Assembly: GCA_947460915.1 (NCBI GenBank)
Contig: CANHKJ010000019.1
Span: 1-21,100, forward strand
DNA: 21,100 nt
Origin: Verrucomicrobiia bacterium
Lineage (GTDB): Bacteria; Verrucomicrobiota; Verrucomicrobiia; Verrucomicrobiales; Akkermansiaceae
Direction of reading: 5' to 3'
Below, in pieces: positions 1-7,081 of the stretch (position 1 is the first letter of the stretch; each line of letters starts with the position of its first letter). Position numbers and translations under genes: made by a program. A model generated the notes under the pieces. The model was not told the DNA's origin. It was given only the letters and a program-made list of their open reading frames with translations, and ran no database searches.

Positions 1-113
1 GCAGCAGCTTCTTTGGCTGATTCGGTAGCAGCAGCGGCTGCATCTTTGGTTTCTTTGCAGGAAACGGCAATGAATGGAAGGGCTATAACGGCGACGATGG
101 TGGTCAGTTTCAT
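1..113 (-). CDS. Small lipoprotein, 3' end cut by window edge
   Basis: This is the N-terminal part (37 complete codons) of a gene reading out of the window. The translation starts MKLTTIVAVIALPFIAVSCK: two charged residues, a hydrophobic stretch and a Ser-Cys, which fits a lipoprotein signal peptide with the modified cysteine at residue 19. The lipobox (Ile-Ala-Val-Ser-Cys) is not perfect because position -3 is Ala rather than Leu. After the cysteine comes an Ala/Lys/Glu-rich stretch typical of small, possibly helical, envelope lipoproteins. It lies 93 bp downstream of the OmpA-domain gene on the same strand, so the two may be co-transcribed. The function cannot be told from the fragment. Confidence 0.7.
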   Translation of the reverse strand, partial: MKLTTIVAVIALPFIAVSCKETKDAAAAATESAKEAA

Positions 114-206
114 GGTAATATATTTTACTTTATATGATAATCCTCTTTCGAGAACGAATCGACCATACAAAAGGCTGACGATAATGTCAAAGAGAGAAAT
201 GTTTTT

Positions 207-1529
207 TCATTCCTCTACCGCTTCTGCACGCAAAGGCGGCGCATCTTCGACAACGCGAGCTGCGGGAGGCCCCGTTTCCTCCGGCACAGGAGCCGCGCGC
301 GGTGCAGACGGATCCTCCATCACGGGATGGGCTAAGGGCGCTGGTGGAAGCTCTTCTTCCACGGGCAAGGCGCGCTGCGGTTTCACGAGAATGGCCTTGG
401 GAGGCACGGGCTCCGTGCTGGGCTCGTCTACTGCGGGCATCGCCTTGAGCGGAGTACTGGGCAATGGTTTGGGTTTGGATATGGGACTAGGGGGCGGAGG
501 TGACTTGCGCATACGGATTTCGACACGGCGATTGATGGACTGCTCGTCTTGACTGCCTTTAAGCACGATGGGCTCGTTTTTTCCAATGCCTCGCGTATGG
601 ATTTTGTTAGGATCAAGTCCCATGTTCACAAGATGAGCCTTCACAGACTCAGCACGACGTCGAGATAACTCATAGTTGGGAACATCGCCGCCGATGAGGT
701 CAGTGTGGCCATCGATCCAGCAGTGCAGGTTAGGATTGATGTCCATGACATAGGCGATTTTTTGGATACCCACTTTGGAGCCATCGCGCAAGTTGAAGCT
801 GTTAAACTCAAACAACAAATCGCCAGGCAACAGAGTTTTGCTGTTGACGAGGACATTCAGCGGTAGTCCAGCCATTTCATCGAGGGTAGAAGTGCCGTCG
901 AGCCTACCATTTTCAGCAATACCGTTATTGCCTTTCTTGATCAGGTCGCGCATGAAATTATCAAGATTGTCGGTTTTCGCGAGATCTGATCCTGGATCGA
1001 CGATCATTTGTCCCTCAGCAGCGGTCGGTGTGAAGCTCTCGGTTTTGCCGAGCGTCTCCAAATCTTCAGCGGATATTTCGGCGGCGGCAGCAAGATCCGC
1101 GACATCTCCAGCAGGATCACCAGAAAGCGCAGGAGACTCAAACTTGATATCAATATCATAGGCAGCCTCACTCACATCAGGCTTCATTTCGAGTTCTGGA
1201 TCCTCGATGAGTGGCAGTACATCGAGTTCATCGACGAGCTTGCCAGCAACAGGCTTGGGAGGCTCTCCATCTGGTTCGACGACTGATTCTGGCAGCGGAG
1301 CTTCTTCCTCGACGGGGCGAACGATCACGGGCTCTGTGTAAACTTCTTCCGTGCTCTTCCATCCGAAGCCCATTTTGATGTGGCCAAGGGCAAAGAACAA
1401 AATGATGTGCAGGATGATCGCGGTGAGCAGCGACACCACGAGCCACCAACCGAAACGGTCAGGCGGCGGCAGAAACGTCTCTCGCCCATGCGGAGGAGAG
1501 GCTTTTTGCCAATCGAAATGCGCTTCCAT
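207..1529 (-). CDS. Membrane-anchored protein with OmpA-type peptidoglycan-binding domain
   Basis: A 440-residue protein. Residues about 28-50 form one transmembrane helix after a short cytoplasmic N-terminus, giving TonB-like or MotB-like topology rather than a cleaved signal. Residues about 60-130 are acidic and proline-rich, as in a periplasm-spanning linker. Residues about 233-342 are an OmpA C-terminal domain, with the hallmark IDGHTD (Asp277) and LSRRRAESV (Arg292) that bind the diaminopimelate peptide of peptidoglycan, and a closing NRRVEIRM. The last ~98 residues are a low-complexity Pro/Glu/Ala tail, unusual after an OmpA domain. Likely role: tethering the inner membrane to the cell wall, or serving an envelope machine. 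The ATG at 1529 was chosen; an in-frame TTG at 1553 would add eight residues. No clear ribosome binding site supports either. Confidence 0.85.
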   Translation of the reverse strand: MEAHFDWQKASPPHGRETFLPPPDRFGWWLVVSLLTAIILHIILFFALGHIKMGFGWKSTEEVYTEPVIVRPVEEEAPLPESVVEPDGEPPKPVAGKLVDELDVLPLIEDPELEMKPDVSEAAYDIDIKFESPALSGDPAGDVADLAAAAEISAEDLETLGKTESFTPTAAEGQMIVDPGSDLAKTDNLDNFMRDLIKKGNNGIAENGRLDGTSTLDEMAGLPLNVLVNSKTLLPGDLLFEFNSFNLRDGSKVGIQKIAYVMDINPNLHCWIDGHTDLIGGDVPNYELSRRRAESVKAHLVNMGLDPNKIHTRGIGKNEPIVLKGSQDEQSINRRVEIRMRKSPPPPSPISKPKPLPSTPLKAMPAVDEPSTEPVPPKAILVKPQRALPVEEELPPAPLAHPVMEDPSAPRAAPVPEETGPPAARVVEDAPPLRAEAVEE

Positions 1530-1644
1530 GCGGAGATCATACGTGAGAATCAAGCAATATCAATCACCAGTTCCGCAAAAAAGAGCAAAATGCGTGATGG
1601 TACGGAATTTGCTGGAAATTGATCGAGAAACGACCAACGAAATC

Positions 1645-2016
1645 ATGAAAGAACAATCGAAGACCCAAAAAACAGGTAACACCAGCAAAACCGCAACGGG
1701 ATCTGGTGCAAAAAAACCAGTTACTCCGCGAACAAGCAAAGCGGCGACTAAATCGGTGCCTGTTGCCCAAGCCACTGAGCCGAAGAATGCAGCCAAAAAG
1801 GAGCCCGCAGCCAAAAAAAACACTCGGATAAGCCGACCGAAGCTGACTCCGAATCCCCTCGCCAGCAGCCCTGAAACGGTCACTCCTAGCTGGTCCATGG
1901 CAGAAATCCAGCAAGTGGCATTCTTCAAATGGTGCGAGAGACGCAATGAGGGCTTGCCAGATGACCCGATGGCTGATTGGATAGCGGCGGAGTCGGAACT
2001 CGGTCTCGCTAATTGA
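1645..2016 (+). CDS. Lys/Ala-rich protein with DUF2934-like C-terminus
   Basis: A 123-residue protein in two parts. Residues 1-80 are low complexity, rich in Lys, Ala, Thr, Ser and Pro with short repeats such as AAKKEPAAKK, resembling histone H1-like or AlgP-like tails and probably disordered and basic. Residues about 85-120 (AEIQQVAFFKWCERR, then DDPMADWIAAESELG) match the pattern of the DUF2934 family, a short helical module with the signature 'A-x-x-x-W-x-x-x-G-x-P ... DW-x-x-AE-x-E-L'. The function is unknown; DNA binding by the basic tail is an inference. The ATG at 1645 was chosen because the low-complexity tail begins there; an in-frame ATG at 1597 would add 16 residues. It is divergent from the OmpA-domain gene and precedes glnB. 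Confidence 0.7.
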   Translation: MKEQSKTQKTGNTSKTATGSGAKKPVTPRTSKAATKSVPVAQATEPKNAAKKEPAAKKNTRISRPKLTPNPLASSPETVTPSWSMAEIQQVAFFKWCERRNEGLPDDPMADWIAAESELGLAN

Positions 2017-2105
2017 AATTTTCTCATCATGCCATGAAGGGAATCTTCGATCAAATCAAGGCTGCGGACGACTCATTCAGCGTATTTTTGCAAGAATTTA
2101 CTACT

Positions 2106-2121
2106 TGGCACGCGGTGTGCT
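2106..2121 (+). promoter_or_regulatory. Sigma-54 (RpoN) -24/-12 promoter of glnB
   Basis: The sequence TGGCACG-N4-GTGCT matches the RpoN consensus TGGCACG-N4-TTGCW with one mismatch. The invariant GG (2107-2108) and GC (2119-2120) are exactly 10 bases apart, as required. Transcription would start near 2131, about 17 bases before the glnB ATG. A PII gene is a classic nitrogen-regulated sigma-54 target, so context supports it. Confidence 0.75.
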
Positions 2122-2147
2122 AGAAATTATTTACAACCTGAACAATC

Positions 2148-2495
2148 ATGAAAAAAATTGAAGCAATAATCAAGCCGTTCAAACTCGAAGAAGTCAAAGA
2201 AGCTCTTGCGGAAGTAGGAGTGCAAGGAATGACCGTAACTGAGGTGAAAGGCTTCGGTCGCCAAAAAGGTCACACGGAGATCTACCGTGGTTCCGAGTAT
2301 ACCGTCGATTTCCTCCCGAAAGTCAAAATTGATATCATTGTCGATGATGGTCAGGCAGCCTCCGTGGCCGAAGCCATTGTGAAGAGCGCAAACACCGGCA
2401 AGATCGGTGACGGAAAAGTTTTCATCTCCCACGTGGAAGAAGCGATCCGCATTCGCACTGGCGAAACAGGTTCTTCTGCTGTGGCCGTAAACTAA
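2148..2495 (+). CDS. glnB: Nitrogen regulatory protein PII
   Basis: A 115-residue protein, close to the usual 112 of GlnB/GlnK. PII trimers sense 2-oxoglutarate and ATP/ADP and adjust glutamine synthetase, its adenylyltransferase, AmtB or NtrB. It begins MKKIEAIIKPFKLEEVKEAL and has the PII T-loop GRQKGHTEIYRGSEYTVDF with Tyr51 at the canonical uridylylation position, followed by the conserved LPKVKI and the C-terminal signature TGKIGDGKVF. No amtB or glnA is adjacent, so GlnB and GlnK cannot be told apart by context; glnB is used as the general symbol. The gene stands alone between a sigma-54-type promoter and an intrinsic terminator, which implies nitrogen-controlled monocistronic expression. 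No Shine-Dalgarno sequence is evident before the ATG. Confidence 0.97.
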   Translation: MKKIEAIIKPFKLEEVKEALAEVGVQGMTVTEVKGFGRQKGHTEIYRGSEYTVDFLPKVKIDIIVDDGQAASVAEAIVKSANTGKIGDGKVFISHVEEAIRIRTGETGSSAVAVN

Positions 2496-2523
2496 TTTTG
2501 TGTGAGTTAGTGTTTTGTAAAGT

Positions 2524-2563
2524 AATGAGCCGCTGTTGCAAAAACAGCGGCTCATTGTTTTTT
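2524..2563 (+). terminator. Intrinsic terminator after glnB
   Basis: A perfect inverted repeat (ATGAGCCGCTGTT / AACAGCGGCTCAT, 13 bp, 14 with the flanking A-T pair) with a 5-base GCAAA loop is followed by TGTTTTTT. It begins 28 bases after the glnB stop codon. Confidence 0.93.
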
Positions 2564-2645
2564 GGGGAGCGGATATGATCACATGACACTGACAAATCAA
2601 GGTCTTGACGTTAGGCTCTGAATATGGCAATTTTTTCTCAGCTAT

Positions 2646-4208
2646 ATGACGCATCCATCTTCTGCACTTGCGAGTGTTGTTTGTCTCTTCCCCCTTGCAC
2701 TTCCTTTATCCGTGGGTGCATGGGAGCGCGGAGAAATAACCTTTGCCTCCATCGAAGAAAAAGCGAAGGCTTTGGCAGCGAAGGACTATCAAGCCGCAGA
2801 TAAGGAGGCTTTGCCGGGATGGATGAAGGGATTGACCTATGATCAATACCGCGGCATCCGGTTCCAGCCTGAGCGCTCGCTATGGGGAGCGGACAAGTTG
2901 CCGTTCCGGGCGCAGTTTTTTCATCCAGGGTATTTGTTTCGTGAGCCGGTGCTGTTGCACGAGTTCACGGATACGCATCAGCAAGAAATTCGTTTCTCGC
3001 AAGACTACTTCGAGTATGACGATCTGGTGGGCGATCACACGGAAATGCGCGGTGAAGCAGGCTGGGCGGGATTTAAGTTTCTCACAGATTTTGCAGGCAA
3101 GGGGCCGATCGATGAGTTCGCGGTGTTTCAAGGCGCGAGCTATTGGCGTGCTCTGGGGAAGGAAACCCGATATGGTCTCTCGGCGCGAGGTTTGGCGATC
3201 GATACGGGTGCCGATGGCGGACCGGAGGAATTTCCACGTTTTTCCGAATTTTGGTTAGGCAAGCCACAAGAGGGCTCGAAGGAGGTGCATTTGTTTGCAT
3301 TGCTCGACAGTCCCTCGGTGGCAGGGGCATATGAGCTCTCGATTGTGCCGGGCGATGATACGGTGGTCTCGGTGAAGGCAGTACTTTTCCCTCGCAAGGC
3401 GGTGAAACGTTTTGGGGTTGCTCCGCTCTCGAGCATGTATTGGTTTGGCGAGAACTCGAAGCGTCGTTTCGATGACTTCCGCCCCGAAGTGCATGACTCG
3501 GATGGTTTGGTGATTCACATGGCATCTGGCGAAAAAGTATGGCGCCCGATCACCAATGATACGGGGCGGCTGGACTTTAGTTTTTTTGCAGGCGATCACG
3601 TGAAGGGATTTGGCCTCGCACAGCGCGATCGTCGATTTTCTGCCTATGAAGATGGCGAAGCGGCGTATCATTTGCGTCCCTCGGTATGGATCGAGCCGAC
3701 GAATGATTGGGGCAAGGGCAAGGTGATGTTGATGGAGATACCTACGGTGCGCGAGCTGGATGACAACATCGTAGCGACGTGGGTGCCTGATGAGACGCCG
3801 CAACCGGGTCAGCGTTATGAATTTTCCTACAAGCAGCACTGGACCTTGCGCGGTGATCTTGCGAATGCCGGCGGCCATGTAGTGGCGACGCGCACAGGCG
3901 TGCATGAGTGGGAACCGGATCAACGCACGGTGATCGTGGAGTTTGCTGGTGGTCAATTGAATGAGGTGAAAGATGCCGCAGAATTGACGCCGCAGATTGA
4001 AATTTGTGGCGAGGCGGGCGAGAAGATGAAGGTGAAATTTGCCAACGTGCAGAAAATGGAGGGTGATCGCTGGCGCGTCGGAATCCTACTCTCACCGAAA
4101 AAGGAAGGCGGTAAGCTGTCAGATGTGGGGCCTGCCGAGATGCGTTGCAGTTTGAAAAAAGGAGAAGATCACCTAACAGAAACATGGGTATATCGAATTC
4201 AGCCATGA
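2646..4208 (+). CDS. opgG: Periplasmic glucan biosynthesis protein OpgG (MdoG)
   Basis: A 520-residue protein. Residues 1 to about 25 are a Sec signal peptide (a hydrophobic run ending LSVGA before WERG). The mature part has the look of the MdoG/OpgG family throughout: FASIEEKAKALAAKDY, YDQYRGIRFQPERSLW near the N-terminus, FAGKGPIDEFAVFQGASYWR and RYGLSARGLAIDT in the middle, and YRIQP at the very end. The length agrees with OpgG (about 510 in E. coli). OpgG and OpgD are the founding members of glycoside hydrolase family GH186 and act on the beta-1,2-glucan backbone of osmoregulated periplasmic glucans after export. The stop codon overlaps the start of the next gene (ATGA), and opgH follows, which supports the assignment. 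The ATG at 2646 gives the complete signal peptide. Confidence 0.93.
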   Translation: MTHPSSALASVVCLFPLALPLSVGAWERGEITFASIEEKAKALAAKDYQAADKEALPGWMKGLTYDQYRGIRFQPERSLWGADKLPFRAQFFHPGYLFREPVLLHEFTDTHQQEIRFSQDYFEYDDLVGDHTEMRGEAGWAGFKFLTDFAGKGPIDEFAVFQGASYWRALGKETRYGLSARGLAIDTGADGGPEEFPRFSEFWLGKPQEGSKEVHLFALLDSPSVAGAYELSIVPGDDTVVSVKAVLFPRKAVKRFGVAPLSSMYWFGENSKRRFDDFRPEVHDSDGLVIHMASGEKVWRPITNDTGRLDFSFFAGDHVKGFGLAQRDRRFSAYEDGEAAYHLRPSVWIEPTNDWGKGKVMLMEIPTVRELDDNIVATWVPDETPQPGQRYEFSYKQHWTLRGDLANAGGHVVATRTGVHEWEPDQRTVIVEFAGGQLNEVKDAAELTPQIEICGEAGEKMKVKFANVQKMEGDRWRVGILLSPKKEGGKLSDVGPAEMRCSLKKGEDHLTETWVYRIQP

Positions 4209-4774
4209 CCAGCTTGCGTCCGCTGAGTGAAATGGAACTCGCGGAATGGGAGGAAGCATACATTTCTGTGGAGTGCTACTTGCGCGCTCTGCAATTGCGG
4301 AATCGTCTGCTGGTGGCAGACATGGTGCGGGCGATTTTGTTTCGCGCCTCGGACCGACAAGCGCATGAACCGCAAAAGGCACCGCGGGTATTGGCGATGG
4401 AAGAGACGCTAAAAGCTGTGGCCGATTGGACCTCGAACGTGTTAGACGTGGAACTGCAAAACAATCGACTTGCAGCGCGTGGGCGCTTGGCGCTTTTGCT
4501 GGCGGACATGCCAGGAAAATGGCAGCCGGTTTTTTTGACTCAATCACCGTGGCCTGAACCATTTGTACAAAAAATGCGTTCATCCTACCTTGCGGCAGGA
4601 CCACAGTTCGCAGCACTGACCATGACACCACAGCCTCTAGAGCTCAACGCTCTCGGCAGCGGCGCCGCGCAATGGTTCGGCATGATGGAGCGCCGACCAT
4701 TGATGAAAAAATTGTACTACGCGGGGATTATTGCGGCGATCGCTGCGATGGTCTGGTTGATGTGGAAGGGATGA
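4205..4774 (+). CDS. Unknown C-tail-anchored protein between opgG and opgH
   Basis: A 189-residue protein I do not recognise. The ATG at 4205 overlaps the opgG stop (ATGA, 4205-4208), a translational coupling arrangement; an in-frame ATG at 4184 would extend it by seven residues. The first ~120 residues look helical and contain many Arg, Leu and Ala residues (SVECYLRALQLRNRLLVADM; ELQNNRLAARGRLALLLADM). There is no signal peptide. A single hydrophobic segment close to the C-terminus (LYYAGIIAAIAAMVWLMW, about residues 168-187) suggests a tail-anchored inner membrane protein with a cytoplasmic body. Its place between the two glucan genes suggests that it assists or regulates the OpgH synthase, but that is inference only. 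Confidence 0.85.
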   Translation: MTSLRPLSEMELAEWEEAYISVECYLRALQLRNRLLVADMVRAILFRASDRQAHEPQKAPRVLAMEETLKAVADWTSNVLDVELQNNRLAARGRLALLLADMPGKWQPVFLTQSPWPEPFVQKMRSSYLAAGPQFAALTMTPQPLELNALGSGAAQWFGMMERRPLMKKLYYAGIIAAIAAMVWLMWKG

Positions 4775-4792
4775 TCGAATAGGACCGCTTAC

Positions 4793-7069
4793 ATGTTAGA
4801 AAACGAATATCAGAATGAGGATAACCGTCCAGAGGAGGCGAACTTCGCCCACGTAGTGGCGGGGTCAGCGACGAATCCTACAGCACCGATTGAAGAGGGA
4901 AAACCTGCGGAAGCTGTGACGGATCCTGGCCAAGAAATGCCGCAAATTTCACCACCTGAGTGCGCACCGACATTGGTCAGTCCCTTGCGTGCGAAGCTGC
5001 GGCGGATGTTTTTTTTCGGCACCGTAGTGCTGGTGAATTTGATCGCTGTATTGTGGATGGCGGATCTTTTCAATCGCCAGGGTTTTCACAAATCGCACAT
5101 TCTTTTGTTAGGGATTTTTGCCCTGCTCAATAGCTTACTCGTTTTAGGTTCATTCCATGCGCTGGCAGGTGTCTGGGATTGGTTGTTCTCGTGGCGCTCC
5201 GTGAAAATCACCCAATTCACCCGAGGCGGTGACACAGCACTAGCGCATCGCTACGCGGTGGTGATGCCTGTTTACAACGAAGACATCGTGAAAGTCTGCG
5301 CTCGGGTGGAGGCGATCTATCGGTCCATTGAGGCGACGGGGCGATTGGCCTCGTTCGATTTTTTTATTCTCAGTGATACGACTCAGTTGAATCTATGGGT
5401 CGAGGAAGAAGTCGCATGGACGAACATGAGTCGCAAGCTCAATGCCTTCGGACGGATCTTTTATCGCCGCCGCCGTATCAATGAGAACCGTAAGGCGGGA
5501 AATATCGGCGACTTTGTCAAGACCTGGGGCGGACGCTACGAGGGCATGCTTGTGCTGGATGCTGATAGCCTGATGGAAGGTCGCGACATCGTGGCGATGT
5601 GCCGCGTGATGGATGTCAATCCGCGCCTGGGAATTTTGCAAACACCACCAAAGTTGATTCGCGGCAGTTCGGTGTTCACACGCTTGCAGCAGTTCGCGAT
5701 GCGTCTGTATGGGCCACTTTTCATTCGTGGATTGAATTTTTGGCAACTCGGGCAAGGCAGTTACTGGGGGCACAATGCGTTGATCCGCGTGAAACCATTT
5801 TCGGAGTTCTGTGAACTGCCCGCATTGCCGGGGAAAGAGCCTTTTGGCGGAAAAATTCTCAGTCACGATTTCGTCGAAGCCGCCTTGATGGTGAAGGCTG
5901 GTTGGGAAGTCTGGCTGGCTTGGGACATCGAAGGCACCTACGAAGAAGCGCCGCCCACATTGATCGATCACTTGAAACGCGACCGCCGTTGGTGCCAAGG
6001 AAATTTGCAGCACATGTGGCTGGTGTTTGCCAGAAAGTTCCCCTTCCCTAGTCGCGCTCACCTTTTCATGGGCATCATGGCCTATCTTGGCAGTCCAGTG
6101 TGGTTTTTGTTTTTGTTGATCAGCACATGGGTAGCGTGGGATTTCCGCACCAGTGATTTGAGCCAGTTGCCGTATGATGGATTCGTGGGGAAATACCTCG
6201 GACTGAATGGTGCCGAGCAAGCCTGGTATCTGGCGGGATTTGTCTTAATTTTGCTATTTGCGCCCAAGGTGTTAGCCTATCTCGGCATGTTGTTTCAACC
6301 ACGGGTGCGACGCGGCTTCGGCTCAATTTTCTCTCTCTCCATTGGAGTATTTTTAGAGGCACTCTTGTCGGCCCTATTGGCTCCATCGATCATGGTATCG
6401 CACACGCTGATGGTGCTGGGCATGGTGTTAGGACGCTCGGTAAATTGGGGCAACCAGACTCGCGAGACCGATGGCACCACGTGGAGTGAGGCGATCCGCT
6501 ATCATGGACCCGCGATTGTGTTAGGCATCGCTTGGTCAGCGCTCGCATGGTACATTGGCAAATCCTTTTTCCTATGGATGTCGCCGATTCTGGTAGGCTT
6601 GGTGTTTTCGGCACACGTCTCGGTGTGGACCAGTCGCTCACGCTATGGAAGGGCACTGCAACGTCAGCGCATTTTGGCTACTCCTGAAGAAACGCTAACA
6701 CCCGAAGTGATTCGCTTGGCGGACGGCTCCAGCGCAGCTGTCGATCTCGCATTAACGGCGCACGCGCCACAGCGCGAAGGTGCGATGGCTGCTGTGGTCG
6801 ATCCGTATGTCAACGGCGTACACGTTTCGTTGTTGGATCCAGATAACGATGAAATCCCCACTGAGTTGTTAGAAAAATGGCTCGTCAACGGACCTGATTC
6901 TCTGCAAAAAAATGAAATGGCAGAGGTGATGTATAGCGCTCAGGGCATGCTGCAAATGCATCGCAACGTATGGTCACTGCCCTTCGAGCAAATGCATTCT
7001 GCGTGGAGCCGCGCCGTGGAAAGCTATCGCACACGCGCCGAAGATTTCTCATCAGCCGATGCTGTTTGA
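4793..7069 (+). CDS. opgH: Glucan glucosyltransferase OpgH (MdoH)
   Basis: A 758-residue inner-membrane glycosyltransferase of family GT2 that makes beta-1,2-glucan from UDP-glucose and is thought to export it. After a ~65-residue acidic cytoplasmic N-terminus come two membrane segments (about 73-92 and 101-122). The catalytic domain has VVMPVYNED near residue 155, LVLDADSLMEG (Asp256, Asp258; the DxD metal site), SHDFVEAALM (Asp359, catalytic base) and RDRRWCQGN (residues 396-404, the QxxRW-type acceptor motif). Several further membrane segments follow between about 423 and 610, then a ~150-residue soluble C-terminus. E. coli OpgH is somewhat longer (about 847). A weak AGGA lies about 10 bases before the ATG. 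It is the third gene of the operon, 18 bp after the previous stop, and ends 12 bp from a convergent gene. Confidence 0.95.
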   Translation: MLENEYQNEDNRPEEANFAHVVAGSATNPTAPIEEGKPAEAVTDPGQEMPQISPPECAPTLVSPLRAKLRRMFFFGTVVLVNLIAVLWMADLFNRQGFHKSHILLLGIFALLNSLLVLGSFHALAGVWDWLFSWRSVKITQFTRGGDTALAHRYAVVMPVYNEDIVKVCARVEAIYRSIEATGRLASFDFFILSDTTQLNLWVEEEVAWTNMSRKLNAFGRIFYRRRRINENRKAGNIGDFVKTWGGRYEGMLVLDADSLMEGRDIVAMCRVMDVNPRLGILQTPPKLIRGSSVFTRLQQFAMRLYGPLFIRGLNFWQLGQGSYWGHNALIRVKPFSEFCELPALPGKEPFGGKILSHDFVEAALMVKAGWEVWLAWDIEGTYEEAPPTLIDHLKRDRRWCQGNLQHMWLVFARKFPFPSRAHLFMGIMAYLGSPVWFLFLLISTWVAWDFRTSDLSQLPYDGFVGKYLGLNGAEQAWYLAGFVLILLFAPKVLAYLGMLFQPRVRRGFGSIFSLSIGVFLEALLSALLAPSIMVSHTLMVLGMVLGRSVNWGNQTRETDGTTWSEAIRYHGPAIVLGIAWSALAWYIGKSFFLWMSPILVGLVFSAHVSVWTSRSRYGRALQRQRILATPEETLTPEVIRLADGSSAAVDLALTAHAPQREGAMAAVVDPYVNGVHVSLLDPDNDEIPTELLEKWLVNGPDSLQKNEMAEVMYSAQGMLQMHRNVWSLPFEQMHSAWSRAVESYRTRAEDFSSADAV

Positions 7070-7081
7070 TGAAGAGTTGAT

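Noticed and set aside
2034..2123. 29-codon open frame (starts MKGIFDQIKAADDSF) between the DUF2934-like gene and glnB
   Set aside because: It is too short to judge, has no ribosome binding site, and its end overlaps the sigma-54 promoter.
2614..2645. TTGACG as a -35 box upstream of opgG
   Set aside because: No acceptable -10 at 16-18 bases; only half a promoter.
3255..3956. Minus-strand open frame of 233 codons opposite opgG
   Set aside because: Shadow of opgG; His/Arg-rich composition without a domain.
5393..6220. Minus-strand open frame of 275 codons opposite opgH
   Set aside because: Shadow of the OpgH catalytic domain, where all GT2 motifs are in the plus-strand frame.
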